A stretch of 55,337 nucleotides of DNA from Acidobacteriota bacterium (GTDB lineage: Bacteria; Acidobacteriota; Terriglobia; Bryobacterales; Bryobacteraceae), in assembly GCA_025354525.1 (NCBI GenBank), contig JANXMS010000460.1:1-55337 (forward strand), read 5' to 3'. Shown piece after piece: positions 15,668-24,876 of the stretch (its first letter is position 1; each line of letters starts with the position of its first letter). The notes beneath the pieces were generated by a model. That model had not been told where the DNA came from. It made no database searches and worked only from the letters and a program-made list of their open reading frames with translations. Both the position numbers and the translations under genes were made by a program.

Positions 15668-17677
15668 ATGCGATCTCCCCGGTTAGCCGCGTTGCTGACA
15701 GCCACGCTTGTATTTCAGTTGGCGGCAGAGGAAACGATTGCCCCGTTGGGCACGTACACGGCAATCGAACGGCGGCACTGGGCGTTTCAGAAGCGGACGA
15801 CTCCAGAGGTTCCAACGTTTACGGAGGCGGTCGATTTAGCTTGGGCGAAGGTGCCGGTGGACGCGTTTGTGCTGAGTCGGCTGAAGAAAGCGGGATTGCG
15901 GCCGGCACCGGAGGCGGACCGGCGTACGTTGATTCGGCGGGCTTCGTTTAGTTTGCTCGGGTTGCCGCCGACGCCGGAGGCGGTGGCGGCGTTCGTCGAA
16001 GACAAGGCACCGGACGCTTGGGAGAAGGTGGTGGACCGGTTGCTGGCGTCGCCGTCCTATGGAGAGCGGTGGGGGCAGCATTGGTTGGACGTGGTTCGTT
16101 ATGCCGAGACGGATGGCTTTGAATATGATACGCATCGGAACGGGGCGTGGCGGTTTCGTGACTATGTGATTCAGTCTCTGAATGCTGACAAGCCTTACGA
16201 TAAGTTCGTGCTGGAGCAGTTGGCCGGGGACGAGATCGCACCGGAAGCAGAGGCGATGCGGGTGGCGGCGGGTTTGCAGCGGATGGGTCCGTTGCGGAAG
16301 AACGCGGGCAACCAGGAAGTGGCGAGTTCGCGGAATGAAGTATTGACGGAGATGACGAACGTGGTCGGCGCGGCGTTTTTAGGCGTCACGCTGGGCTGCG
16401 CCCGGTGTCACGACCATAAGTTCGACCCGTTTCGGCAGTCAGACTATTACCGAATCCAGTCGTATTTTTCGGCGACTCATGAGAAGGACATAACGCTCGC
16501 CACGGCAGCGGAGCAGGAGGCTTGGCAGGAGAAAGCCAAGGGTGCCGAAGCCGAGATCAAGGCGTTGAAAGCGGAGCTGAAGGATAAGACTAAGGCCGAG
16601 GAAGTGAAGGCGGCACTGGAGAGAAGGCTGGAAGCCGCGACGGACAAGCTGCCGCCGCCTTTGTCGGCTTTGTATAGTGTGGCGAACGATTTCAGTAAGG
16701 TTTCGCCGATGAATTTGCTCGAACGGGGTGAGCACGACCGGCGGAAGGACAAAGTAGGGGCGCGGCCGTTGGGGATTCTGCTGCCGGAAGGCACGCCGGA
16801 ACGGGCAACGCTGCCGGAGAATCCGCGGACCAAGCTGGGCGAATGGGTGATCGACCCGGAGAATCCGTTGACGGCGCGGGTGATGGCGAATCGGATTTGG
16901 AGTTGGCAGTTTGGCCGGGGGTTGGTGACTACGCCAAACGATTTCGGAAAGATGGGCTTGCGGCCGAGTCATCCGGAGTTGCTGGATTACTTGGCGAATC
17001 AGTTTGTGGCGGGTGGTTGGCGGATGAAGCCGATGCACCGGATGTTGCTGCTGTCGAATACGTGGAAGCAGGGGTTTGATTCCCCGATGGCAAAAGAGGC
17101 CGAAGCGCAGGACCCGGAGAATAAGCTGCTGTGGCACTGGGGTCGGCGGCGGCTGGAAGCCGAGGAGTTGCGGGACAGTTTGTTGCAAGTGGCGGGGCAA
17201 CTGAACCCGAAGGCGGGCGGGCCGAGTGTGATTGTGCCGGTGGATCCGGAACTGGTGAAGTTCCTTTATAAGCCTTCGCAGTGGGCGATTACGCCGGACC
17301 CGGCTGAGCACAATCGGCGGAGCGTTTATCTGATGGCGAAGCGCAATTTGCGGCTGCCGATGATGGAGACGTTTGATGCGCCGGACTTGCAGATCAGCTG
17401 TGCGCGGCGGGAATCTTCGACGCATGCTCCGCAGGCGCTCGAGTTGACCAACGGGGACTTGGCGTCGCGGATGGCGACGGCGTTTGCGGCGCGGTTGGAA
17501 GCAGAAGCGAAGGGTGACCGGAACAAGATGATCGAACGGGCTTGGCTATTGACGACGAGCCGTTTGCCTTCGGCCAAGGAGCGGGCGATTGCTGGGCAGT
17601 ATTTGACCGAGGGGCAGCCGTTGCGCGAATTTGCACTGGCCGTTTTGAATTTGAACGCATTTCTTTACGTGGACTAA
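15668..17677 (+). CDS. DUF1549/DUF1553 protein without the usual N-terminal cytochrome domain
   Basis: From the ATG at 15668 the product has 669 residues with a signal sequence (LAALLTATLVFQLAAEE). An ATG 19 codons earlier is less likely. DUF1549 spans about residues 60-270, with VDAFVLSRLKKAGL, SYGERWGQHWLDVVRYAETDG and the single CARCHDHKFDP motif. A charged coiled-coil segment follows (about 285-330). DUF1553 then runs to the end, with NPLTARVMANRIWSWQFGRGL and the terminal LNLNAFLYVD. Planctomycete relatives carry a PSCyt1 haem domain in front, which is absent here. It precedes the DUF1501 gene by 6 bases, the standard pairing. The function of the pair is not established. Confidence 0.93.
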   Translation: MRSPRLAALLTATLVFQLAAEETIAPLGTYTAIERRHWAFQKRTTPEVPTFTEAVDLAWAKVPVDAFVLSRLKKAGLRPAPEADRRTLIRRASFSLLGLPPTPEAVAAFVEDKAPDAWEKVVDRLLASPSYGERWGQHWLDVVRYAETDGFEYDTHRNGAWRFRDYVIQSLNADKPYDKFVLEQLAGDEIAPEAEAMRVAAGLQRMGPLRKNAGNQEVASSRNEVLTEMTNVVGAAFLGVTLGCARCHDHKFDPFRQSDYYRIQSYFSATHEKDITLATAAEQEAWQEKAKGAEAEIKALKAELKDKTKAEEVKAALERRLEAATDKLPPPLSALYSVANDFSKVSPMNLLERGEHDRRKDKVGARPLGILLPEGTPERATLPENPRTKLGEWVIDPENPLTARVMANRIWSWQFGRGLVTTPNDFGKMGLRPSHPELLDYLANQFVAGGWRMKPMHRMLLLSNTWKQGFDSPMAKEAEAQDPENKLLWHWGRRRLEAEELRDSLLQVAGQLNPKAGGPSVIVPVDPELVKFLYKPSQWAITPDPAEHNRRSVYLMAKRNLRLPMMETFDAPDLQISCARRESSTHAPQALELTNGDLASRMATAFAARLEAEAKGDRNKMIERAWLLTTSRLPSAKERAIAGQYLTEGQPLREFALAVLNLNAFLYVD

Positions 17678-17683
17678 CGAACG

Positions 17684-19096
17684 ATGTCTGAACATATCCG
17701 CTGGACTCGCAATCGCCGTGAATTCGTGACTGACGCCTTCTGCGGCTTTGGTTCACTCGCCCTGGCGCAGATGTTGGCGCAAGCGGCGGCGAAGAATCCG
17801 CTGGCCCCGAAGACGCCGCACATGCCGGACAAGGCGAAGGCCAAGTCGGTGATTTTCCTATTCCAGGCCGGAGGCCCGAGCCACATCGAAACGTTTGACC
17901 CGAAGCCGTTGTTGAACCAACTGGACGGGCAGGTGAGGCCGAAGGAGTTTGGCGAGGCGAAGTATCAGTTTGTGGCCAAGGACGCTCGGCTGTTGGGGAC
18001 GAAGCGAACGTTTCAACGGTATGGCAAGAGCGGGATTGAAGTCTCGGATTTGTTTCCGCATCAGGCGCAAGTGATCGACGAGTTGGCGGTGATCCGTTCG
18101 TGCCATGGGGACATGGTGGTGCACTCGGCGGCGCAGTATCAATTAATGAGCGGGCGCATTTTGCCGGGGTTCCCGAACATGGGTTCTTGGGTGGCTTACG
18201 GGCTAGGGACCGAAAGCGAATCATTGCCGGCGTACTGTGTTTTGCCGGACCCGAAGGGGGCGCTGGAAGGCGGGCAGCCGATGTACACGCAAGGGTTTTT
18301 GCCGGCGGTTTATCAGCCGACGATGTTACGGGCGGGGTCGCGGCCGGTGTTGAATTTGGATTTGCCGAGTGGGATTACGACGCCGCAGCGGCGGCGGACT
18401 TTGGACCTGTTGCGAAGCCTGAATGAGGCGGAGATGACACCGGGTGATGCGGAGTTGGAGGCGCGGATTTCGGCCTACGATTTAGCATTCAAGATGCAGA
18501 CGGAGGCCCCGGCGGCGTTTGACATTTCGAAGGAGCCGGACGCGATTCGGGAGTTGTACGGGATTGGGAAGAAGGAGACGGATGACTACGGCCGTCGTTG
18601 TCTGTTGGCTCGGCGGTTGGTGGAGCGGGGAGTCCGATTCGTGACCGTGGTGGCGGGCGGTGGGCCGGGAGATATGCAGTGGGATGCGCACGCCAACATT
18701 GAAGAGAACCACTTGCGAATGGCGATGCATACGGATCAGCCGGTGGCGGCGCTGATCAAAGATTTGAAGCAGCGGGGGCTGCTGGATTCGACATTGGTGG
18801 TGTGGGGTGGTGAGTTTGGCCGGTCGCCGGAGTCGCAAGGGGCGAAGGGCCGGGACCATCATAATTTGGGTTTTTCGATGTGGATGGCGGGCGGCGGAGT
18901 GAAGGGCGGACAGGTGGTGGGTGCGACGGATGCAATTGGACTAAGGGCGGTGGAGAAGCCGTACCACTTCCGGGATATTCACACGACGATTTTGAATCAA
19001 CTGGGGCTGCAACAGGATGCGTTGAGCTTTTTGCATCTGGGTCGCCGGGAGCGATTGACTGAAGTGCACGGGCAGGTGATCAGCGAGATTGTTTAA
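17684..19096 (+). CDS. DUF1501 (sulfatase-like) exported protein
   Basis: The 470-residue protein starts with an RNRREF element followed by a hydrophobic stretch, as in Tat-type leaders of this family. Typical DUF1501 motifs are present: IFLFQAGGPSHIETFDPKP, the RSCHGDMVVHSAAQYQLMSG histidine-rich segment, WDAHANIEENHLRM and LVVWGGEFGRSPE..GRDHHN. The fold is alkaline-phosphatase/sulfatase-like, but a substrate is not known. The gene follows the DUF1549/DUF1553 gene by 6 bases, so the two probably function together in the envelope. Confidence 0.95.
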   Translation: MSEHIRWTRNRREFVTDAFCGFGSLALAQMLAQAAAKNPLAPKTPHMPDKAKAKSVIFLFQAGGPSHIETFDPKPLLNQLDGQVRPKEFGEAKYQFVAKDARLLGTKRTFQRYGKSGIEVSDLFPHQAQVIDELAVIRSCHGDMVVHSAAQYQLMSGRILPGFPNMGSWVAYGLGTESESLPAYCVLPDPKGALEGGQPMYTQGFLPAVYQPTMLRAGSRPVLNLDLPSGITTPQRRRTLDLLRSLNEAEMTPGDAELEARISAYDLAFKMQTEAPAAFDISKEPDAIRELYGIGKKETDDYGRRCLLARRLVERGVRFVTVVAGGGPGDMQWDAHANIEENHLRMAMHTDQPVAALIKDLKQRGLLDSTLVVWGGEFGRSPESQGAKGRDHHNLGFSMWMAGGGVKGGQVVGATDAIGLRAVEKPYHFRDIHTTILNQLGLQQDALSFLHLGRRERLTEVHGQVISEIV

Positions 19097-19113
19097 CTGG
19101 CTGGTTTAACTGG
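19091..19113. repeat. 13-base tandem step (GTTTAACTGG twice) at convergent gene ends
   Basis: GTTTAACTGG occurs at 19091-19100 and again at 19104-19113, separated by CTG. The first copy contains the TAA stop of the DUF1501 gene. The second contains, on the other strand, the TAA stop of the ABC permease gene. It looks like a small slippage duplication. No terminator hairpin is visible between the two genes. Confidence 0.6.
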
Positions 19114-20740
19114 AAGAGATGGGGCCTTCGCGTTGGGAGGCGGTGAGAGTAGTGATCATTTGTTCCTTGCGGAGTTCGGCTGCCTCAATGGCGGAGTCGG
19201 TGGCGACCCAGTAGACGGTAGCGGCGATGGCGAGGTCGACGGTGAGGACGGCGAAGAAGGCCGACTCCGAGTCAAGGGCCCAGCGAGCGACGTAGGCGAG
19301 GGAGATGGGGATGGATATGAGGGGGTAAACGAGGAGCATGAAGACCTGCGTTTTGCCGGCGGAGGCGTTGCGCCAAGCTTGGGTGGGGTCGACGGCGCGG
19401 GGGAAATAAACGCTGCCGAGGTTGCCGACGGCGATGAGCATGGTAGCCATGACGGAGAGGACAGCGAGGGATTCGGCGAACTGGAGGAGGGTGAACTGTA
19501 CGGGGAGGACGATGACGACGAGGGTGACGAAGGCGAGGCAGAGGAGCAGGAAGAACGCGGCGACGAGATTTTTGGCTTGGAAAACGACGCGGAGACCGAC
19601 GGGGGTAACGAACCAGGCCTGGGCGGCGCCGCGTTCAAACCCGAAGACATTCCAGAGGAGAATGTCGCTGAGGACGAGGAGGGCGTAGGACATGGAGAGG
19701 GTGAGGTAGTTGTTTGAAACGAAGCCATCTTCGGCGCCACGGCGGAGGCCGATGGGGAGCCAGAGGAGTTGGCCCATAGAGCAGGCCATGAGGAGCACGA
19801 GGCGGAAGCGGGGAGCGCGGACGAGGGCGCGGAGTTCCTTTTCCATGAGGGCGGCGAGGGGATCGGCGAAGAGGCGGGCCGGGAAGCGGTAGAAGGCCTC
19901 CAGGCGAGCGTTGGCGGAGCGGGGGGCCGAGTTGGCGGGGGCGGCGGAGAATTCTTCGAGGCGGAGCGAACGGGCGAACTGGGAGCGGGCGAACCAGTAG
20001 GCGGCGGCGGTCCAGGCGAGAAGGACAAAGACGGGCCCCCAGGCGGGGTGGCCGGTACCGAGATGGCCGGCGGCTTTCCACGGAAAGAGCCAGGAGAGAG
20101 CGGCGAGTTTTTCGAGTTGGGCGACGGCTGGTTTGGGAATGCCCATGAGAGCGACAAGTTGGGGCAATACGAGGATGCCGAGGAAGGCGAAGACGAGGAC
20201 TTCGCGGATCCATTTGCGCTGCATGAGCCGTTCGAGCACGGTTTTGATGCCGCTTGAGACGAACAGGTTGAAGGCACCGAAGAGGAGGAGTGGGAGAACC
20301 GTCCAGAGGGGGGTGAGCGGATTGATGATGAGCCCGACACAGGCACCGAGGAGGACGAGGAACATTTCGAGGCCGGTGGAGAGGCGGAGGGCGACTTCGA
20401 GGGCGAAGAGTTGGGATGGAGGGATGGGGTAAACGAGGAGTCGGCGAACGTCGAGGAAGGCGCCGCTGGAGGCGAGCATGACAGGGAAGAGTTGCCAGAA
20501 GAAGAAGACGAAGAAGAGAGCGGAGACGAGAGCGGGTTCGAGAATATCTGGTCGGACGGCACCGCTCGTGAGCAGAGCGGCCCCGGTGCCGACGGCAACC
20601 CAGAGGCTGTACCAAAGGAATCCGCTGAACCAGGAGAGGAAGATCCCGGCTTTGTGGGCGCGGAGGTAGTAGTTTCGCTGGGCGCGGAACTGGGCCCAGA
20701 GGATGGCGCGGAGCTGGGCGAAGTTGGGCGAACCGGGCAT
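19106..20740 (-). CDS. ABC-2 type transporter permease
   Basis: The protein has about 544 residues from the ATG at 20738-20740. A GTG at 20750-20752 is an alternative start that would overlap the ATPase gene. Twelve or so hydrophobic helices are visible, in two groups of about six separated by a hydrophilic stretch near residues 265-310. Segments such as FLSWFSGFLWYSLWVAVG and LFFVFFFWQLFPVML mark the first group. It has no ATPase motif and follows the ABC ATPase gene with a 2-base gap, so the two form one exporter. The cargo is unknown. Confidence 0.88.
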   Translation of the reverse strand: MPGSPNFAQLRAILWAQFRAQRNYYLRAHKAGIFLSWFSGFLWYSLWVAVGTGAALLTSGAVRPDILEPALVSALFFVFFFWQLFPVMLASSGAFLDVRRLLVYPIPPSQLFALEVALRLSTGLEMFLVLLGACVGLIINPLTPLWTVLPLLLFGAFNLFVSSGIKTVLERLMQRKWIREVLVFAFLGILVLPQLVALMGIPKPAVAQLEKLAALSWLFPWKAAGHLGTGHPAWGPVFVLLAWTAAAYWFARSQFARSLRLEEFSAAPANSAPRSANARLEAFYRFPARLFADPLAALMEKELRALVRAPRFRLVLLMACSMGQLLWLPIGLRRGAEDGFVSNNYLTLSMSYALLVLSDILLWNVFGFERGAAQAWFVTPVGLRVVFQAKNLVAAFFLLLCLAFVTLVVIVLPVQFTLLQFAESLAVLSVMATMLIAVGNLGSVYFPRAVDPTQAWRNASAGKTQVFMLLVYPLISIPISLAYVARWALDSESAFFAVLTVDLAIAATVYWVATDSAIEAAELRKEQMITTLTASQREGPISSS

Positions 20741-20742
20741 GG

Positions 20743-21519
20743 TTAAAGCCACTCGAGGGCGTTGGGCGATCGGGGTACTCCGCCGACGACGCGTACGAAG
20801 ATCTCTTCGAGCGTTTCGGCCCCGGAGCGGAGATTGGCCATGGGTTCGTCGATGACGAGTTTGCCGTCGTGGATGATGGCGACGCGGTCGCAGAGGCGTT
20901 CGACGACTTCGAGGACGTGGGAGGTGAGGAACATGGTGGCACCGCGACGGACGCGGTCGAGGAGAATGTCTTTCATCAGCCGGGCACCGACGGCGTCGAC
21001 GCCTTCGAAGGGTTCATCGAGAAGGAAGAGTTGGGGGGAGTGGATGAGCGCGGCGGCCATGGCGACCCGTTTCCGCATTCCTTTCGAGTATTCGGCGATG
21101 AGTTTTTGGTCGTGGCCGTCCATTTCGAAAAGAGCGAGGAGTTCGCGGGTGCGTTCGCGGGCGAGAGAGGGATCGAGGCCATAGAGGCGACCGATGAATT
21201 CGAGGAATTCGGGACCGGTGAGGTGATCGAAGAGGAGGGTATCGTCAGGGACGAGGCCGATTTGTTGTTTGATGGCGAGGGCGTCGGCGGGCATCCGGAG
21301 GCCGAGCATCTCGATTTCGCCGGAGGTTGGCGTGGCCAGCCCCATGAGCATCTTGATGGTGGTGGTTTTGCCGGCACCGTTGGGGCCGAGGAAGCCGAAA
21401 AAGCAGCCGCGAGGGACCGAGAAGGTGAGGCCGTCCACGGCCGCTTTGGTTCCATAAACTTTCCGGAGGTCGCAAACGGCCACGGCCGGCGCGGGGACAA
21501 GCGGAGGAGGCTCAATCAC
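20743..21519 (-). CDS. ABC transporter ATP-binding protein
   Basis: It contains all ATPase motifs: Walker A GPNGAGKT, a Q-loop region around QQIGLVPDD, the signature YSKGMRKRVAMAAAL, Walker B LFLLDEPFEGVD and the switch histidine in TSHVLE. It is of the CcmA/NatA type that partners ABC-2 permeases. The start is uncertain. An open frame runs to a TTG at 21579 that would overlap the divergent HDOD start. I prefer the GTG at 21517-21519, which gives 258 residues and leaves about 60 bases for divergent promoters. Confidence 0.9.
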   Translation of the reverse strand: MIEPPPLVPAPAVAVCDLRKVYGTKAAVDGLTFSVPRGCFFGFLGPNGAGKTTTIKMLMGLATPTSGEIEMLGLRMPADALAIKQQIGLVPDDTLLFDHLTGPEFLEFIGRLYGLDPSLARERTRELLALFEMDGHDQKLIAEYSKGMRKRVAMAAALIHSPQLFLLDEPFEGVDAVGARLMKDILLDRVRRGATMFLTSHVLEVVERLCDRVAIIHDGKLVIDEPMANLRSGAETLEEIFVRVVGGVPRSPNALEWL

Positions 21520-21578
21520 ACTCAACAGTTTAAGACTTTTCGAAGCGCCGCCGAAAAGAAATAGGAGACGACGCTGCA

Positions 21579-22445
21579 ATGAACGCCATCCTTACCCCCT
21601 CCGCCGCCCGTGAGAAAGCTCTTCAGGCCCTCGGCCAACTGCCCCCGTTCAGCCCTGTGCTTGCCAAGTTGATGGCAAGCCTGGCGCGGGAAGAGGTGAG
21701 GTTGACGGAGCTAGCCGACTGGATTGAGAAAGACGCCGTGCTAGCCGGGAACGTGCTGCGAATCGTGAATTCTGCGGCGTATGGACGTTCAGCTCCAGTG
21801 AGCAGCGTCCGGCAGGCGATCGCGATCCTTGGCACGGTGAAATTGCGGAACATCGTGTTAGCCATGCAGGTGGCCCGGATGTTGACACATTTGAAGCTGC
21901 CCAAGGGATGGTCCGATTCGCGATTCAACCTTCACGCCACGGCTACGGCATTGATGGCGGATTTGTTGGCGCAGTATTTGCCAATCGATTATGCCGAGGG
22001 CGCGTTTATTGCCGGGCTCATGCACGACATTGGCAAGTTGATGTTCGCCGTAGGACTTCCGGACGCGTACGCCGAAGTGTGCGAGATGCAGAAGCGGACT
22101 GGCCGTGTAGCGGTGGAATGCGAGTATGAGTTGCTGGGGATTACGCATCCGGAGCTATCGCTGGCGGTACTGGAGAAATGGCGGTTGCCAATTCCAGTTC
22201 GATCGGCGGTTCGTTATCACCATAATCCCGACGCCGATTCCTCGGCTCCAGGTTTGATGGCACTGAGCCGGGCGATTCAACTGGCCGACTATGCGGTAAA
22301 CAAGTTCGGAATCAGTCTATTCCCGCCCGATGGCGAGCTTGAAGATCCTGCGCCGTTGCTCGAAGCTTGCGGACTCGGTGACCGTGCGGGAAGGGTGATT
22401 GAGACTTTCAAGAGAGACTTCGACGCCATAAAATCTGGCTATTAA
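21579..22445 (+). CDS. HDOD-domain signalling protein
   Basis: This is a 288-residue single-domain HDOD protein. Typical elements are LPPFSPVLAKLMASL, the helix around AVLAGNVLRIVNSAAYG, VSSVRQAIAILG and the hydrophobic core to FIAGLMHDIGKL (residues 144-154). It keeps an HD pair at 149-150, although most HDOD domains are not active phosphohydrolases. Family members act in cyclic-di-GMP or stress signalling as protein-interaction modules. The start follows an AGGAG site. It ends with a 4-base convergent overlap with the next gene. Confidence 0.92.
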   Translation: MNAILTPSAAREKALQALGQLPPFSPVLAKLMASLAREEVRLTELADWIEKDAVLAGNVLRIVNSAAYGRSAPVSSVRQAIAILGTVKLRNIVLAMQVARMLTHLKLPKGWSDSRFNLHATATALMADLLAQYLPIDYAEGAFIAGLMHDIGKLMFAVGLPDAYAEVCEMQKRTGRVAVECEYELLGITHPELSLAVLEKWRLPIPVRSAVRYHHNPDADSSAPGLMALSRAIQLADYAVNKFGISLFPPDGELEDPAPLLEACGLGDRAGRVIETFKRDFDAIKSGY

Positions 22446-23584
22446 TTGAAGGGAATATCCGCGACGTAAACCTGGGCGGAGCCGGTCCGGTCACTCGTGA
22501 AGACGACACTGCGCTCATCGCGGGAAAAAGACGGATGAGGATGGGTCCACTGTGGGCCGTAAACGGTATCGATACCCATTTCCATCCAACTCAGCGACCT
22601 TCGCTGGCTGGTACCTGAATTTTGCGCCGCTGCAAAATCCGCGGCCAACGCATACCGACTTTTCGTCCACTGCGATCCGCCGTTGGTGGCTTCTGAGAGA
22701 CAGACGAGCCGACGCGTGCCGCTGGCAACATCGACAATAAAGATGCCGTCGTCCGGGTGGTTGGTATCGCAGAGTACGGCGGTGCCCGCGCGATTCGGCG
22801 TGATGTGCCAGGCGTTGAAGGCGGCGATGGTCCGGTGCTCGCGGGTTTCCCAGTTCATGGTGCGCAGGGCTTGGGGCCAGACGGTGTAGAGCAGTTGGCC
22901 GGTTTGGCCCAGGAACGTTTCATGGACTACGAACTGGTCGTTGTCATGTTGATAGAGGCACTCGAGCTCGGTACCGTCTCTCCGGACGCGGTGCATGCGC
23001 GGTGCGGGATCTCCGGCAAACTCGATCCAACTGCGATCGAGTGGATGAAACTGCGGGTGGATGACGGTACGAGGAAACGGAATCACGTGCCAGCCGGTTC
23101 CATCGGTGCGCCCGACGGCCAGGCCCGACTGCCCATCCCTGTTCGCGGCGGCCTTCACGGCGGCGACCAGCCATTCGCCACTCGCGTCGAAGGAACATTC
23201 CCCCATCGACCCGCCGCCGAAATCGATGACGCACCCTTCTTCGAGCGTGTCGAGCCGCAGCCAACAGATGCTGCATCCACGGACGAAAAACACCCGATCA
23301 CCAGAGGGATGAAAGGCGGGCGAGAAGGGATGGATCGCCGGACCGTCCGTCAACTGGCGAATATCCCCGGTTGGGAAGCCGGTAACAGCGAATAGTTGCC
23401 AGGAGCCGGTCCGATTCGAAATGAAGAGCATGGTTTGCCCGTCGGGGCTGAACGAACTCTGGAGAAAATAGGTGGCGTGATTGATTGATGGATGATCGGT
23501 AAGTTGGTGAACGAGGGCACCGGTGACGAGATCCCGGCATTGAGAATATTCGGATGGGACCACGAGGCCCTTACTTCCGGTCAT
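22442..23584 (-). CDS. oligogalacturonate-lyase-like (PL22) beta-propeller protein
   Basis: The 380-residue protein has seven-bladed TolB-like repeats with SFSPDGQTMLFISNRTG near the start and SFSRDERSVVFTSDRTG near the end. The segment QWTHPH at residues 345-350 has the Q-x-x-H-x-H spacing that I recall as part of the Mn(II) site of PL22 oligogalacturonate lyases. The N-terminal HQLTDHPSINHATYF also fits that family. It has no signal peptide, which agrees with cytoplasmic breakdown of short pectin-derived oligosaccharides. No other pectin gene is nearby, so substrate and activity remain inferred. It begins directly after the methyltransferase gene stop. Confidence 0.75.
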   Translation of the reverse strand: MTGSKGLVVPSEYSQCRDLVTGALVHQLTDHPSINHATYFLQSSFSPDGQTMLFISNRTGSWQLFAVTGFPTGDIRQLTDGPAIHPFSPAFHPSGDRVFFVRGCSICWLRLDTLEEGCVIDFGGGSMGECSFDASGEWLVAAVKAAANRDGQSGLAVGRTDGTGWHVIPFPRTVIHPQFHPLDRSWIEFAGDPAPRMHRVRRDGTELECLYQHDNDQFVVHETFLGQTGQLLYTVWPQALRTMNWETREHRTIAAFNAWHITPNRAGTAVLCDTNHPDDGIFIVDVASGTRRLVCLSEATNGGSQWTKSRYALAADFAAAQNSGTSQRRSLSWMEMGIDTVYGPQWTHPHPSFSRDERSVVFTSDRTGSAQVYVADIPFN

Positions 23585-24277
23585 CTAGTCCTTCTTCTTG
23601 CAGATAAAGATATGCTGCCAAGGGAGGAGGTCAAGTACTTTGTCGACGCGAAAGCCTTCGGGTTCAAGCTCCATTTTCACCTCGGCGATGCTCATCTTAT
23701 GTTCCAGTCGAATGGGAACAGAGGCGTCTTCTTTGCGGAATTCGAGCAGGACGAGGCGACCATCGTCTTTGAGGGCCTCCCGCATGCGGCGCAGCATCAA
23801 CTGCGGCCGGGCGAACTCGTGATAGACATCAACGAGCAAGATCAAGTCCTGGGACTTCGGCGGCAACTTGGGATCGTCCTCGGTGCCGAGCACGGGGATT
23901 ACGTTGTTGATGCCGGCTGATTTCAGGCGGCGTTCGAGGAGTTCGAGCATGCGCGGCTGAATATCCACCGCGAAGACTTTGCCGGTAGGGCCGACGAGTC
24001 GCGCCATGCGGACGGTGTAGTAGCCGCTGCCGGCGCCTAGATCGCAGACGGTCATGCCCGGCTTGATCTGGAGGGCATGGATGGCCTTCGCAGGATTTTC
24101 TTCGCTTTCGCGCTCACTTCGTTCGAGCCAATCGGCACCAGCGGCGCTCATGACGGGGGCGACTACCCGACCACTGACGGGGTGTATTGCTTGCGCCATC
24201 AGCCCGCCTATCCCGGCAAGAAAGAGAGCCGATTGCAATCCCGTTCGTATTACTCGCATAATTGTGATACTCGACAT
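23585..24277 (-). CDS. class I SAM-dependent methyltransferase with an N-terminal hydrophobic leader
   Basis: The 230-residue protein has motif I as VCDLGAGSGYYTVRMA, the acidic residue after strand 2 in FAVDIQPRML, and a post-I region (LILLVDVYHEF). A C-terminal element like VKMELEPEGFRVDKV is seen in many small methyltransferases of this type. Unusually, the first 30 residues look like a signal peptide or membrane anchor (GLQSALFLAGIGGLMAQA). Such leader-bearing methyltransferases recur in Acidobacteriota and Planctomycetota. Whether they are exported is unclear, because SAM is cytoplasmic. It sits directly upstream of the propeller gene. Confidence 0.88.
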   Translation of the reverse strand: MSSITIMRVIRTGLQSALFLAGIGGLMAQAIHPVSGRVVAPVMSAAGADWLERSERESEENPAKAIHALQIKPGMTVCDLGAGSGYYTVRMARLVGPTGKVFAVDIQPRMLELLERRLKSAGINNVIPVLGTEDDPKLPPKSQDLILLVDVYHEFARPQLMLRRMREALKDDGRLVLLEFRKEDASVPIRLEHKMSIAEVKMELEPEGFRVDKVLDLLPWQHIFICKKKD

Positions 24278-24348
24278 TCTAAAGATTGATTCACTTCGTG
24301 CTCCTCTTGGTGCATTCGGTGAAGCAGTAATCTACCAGGACAGAAGCT

Positions 24349-24876
24349 ATGTTATCTGCGCGCCTACTCTTTATCTTATCTGTTGCCGCCCTCGTCGTCG
24401 CCGCCACCTCGTGCGGAGAACATTTGTCCGTGAAGAAGGCGGTGTCCTATCGAATGGGCGACCGCGCCACGGCGGGTGCAGTGACCTACGTTGGCTTGAC
24501 CGCGGACTACCGCCAGGACATTCCGGGAGCAAAGGATCCATTGAAGAACCGCTACCTCGTGATTGCTCTCTCCATCACGAATGGCGGCGGAACGGAAGTA
24601 ATGCTTCCCCATACGCGACTGATCAAGCCGGATGGCACAGAGATCCCCGAGTTGACCGAGATTGAGGGATTTCCGCAGTGGTTGGGTCTTTTGCGGAAGA
24701 TCTCGCCGGCTGCGACTGAACAGGGTTATGTGGTGTTTGACGTGCCGGTTGGTGCGTATAGCCTACAGGTATCGGACGGCGGCGACCCGGAAAAGGAGCA
24801 ACTTGCCCAAATTGAAATCCCGGCCAATCTCGCTCCTGCTGGCGGTAGCGTTGCTGGCCCTGCTCTCGGCAACTAG
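24349..24876 (+). CDS. probable lipoprotein of unknown function
   Basis: The 175-residue protein has a lipoprotein-like leader (LFILSVAALVVAATSC) with the first cysteine at about residue 22. The mature part, with the pattern NRYLVIALSITNGGGTEVMLPHTRL, resembles immunoglobulin-like domains of the DUF4352 kind. An unusual feature is that its last 74 bases overlap the following gene in another frame, which indicates tight coupling. An AGGA site precedes the ATG. Its partner is probably the next protein. Confidence 0.75.
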   Translation: MLSARLLFILSVAALVVAATSCGEHLSVKKAVSYRMGDRATAGAVTYVGLTADYRQDIPGAKDPLKNRYLVIALSITNGGGTEVMLPHTRLIKPDGTEIPELTEIEGFPQWLGLLRKISPAATEQGYVVFDVPVGAYSLQVSDGGDPEKEQLAQIEIPANLAPAGGSVAGPALGN

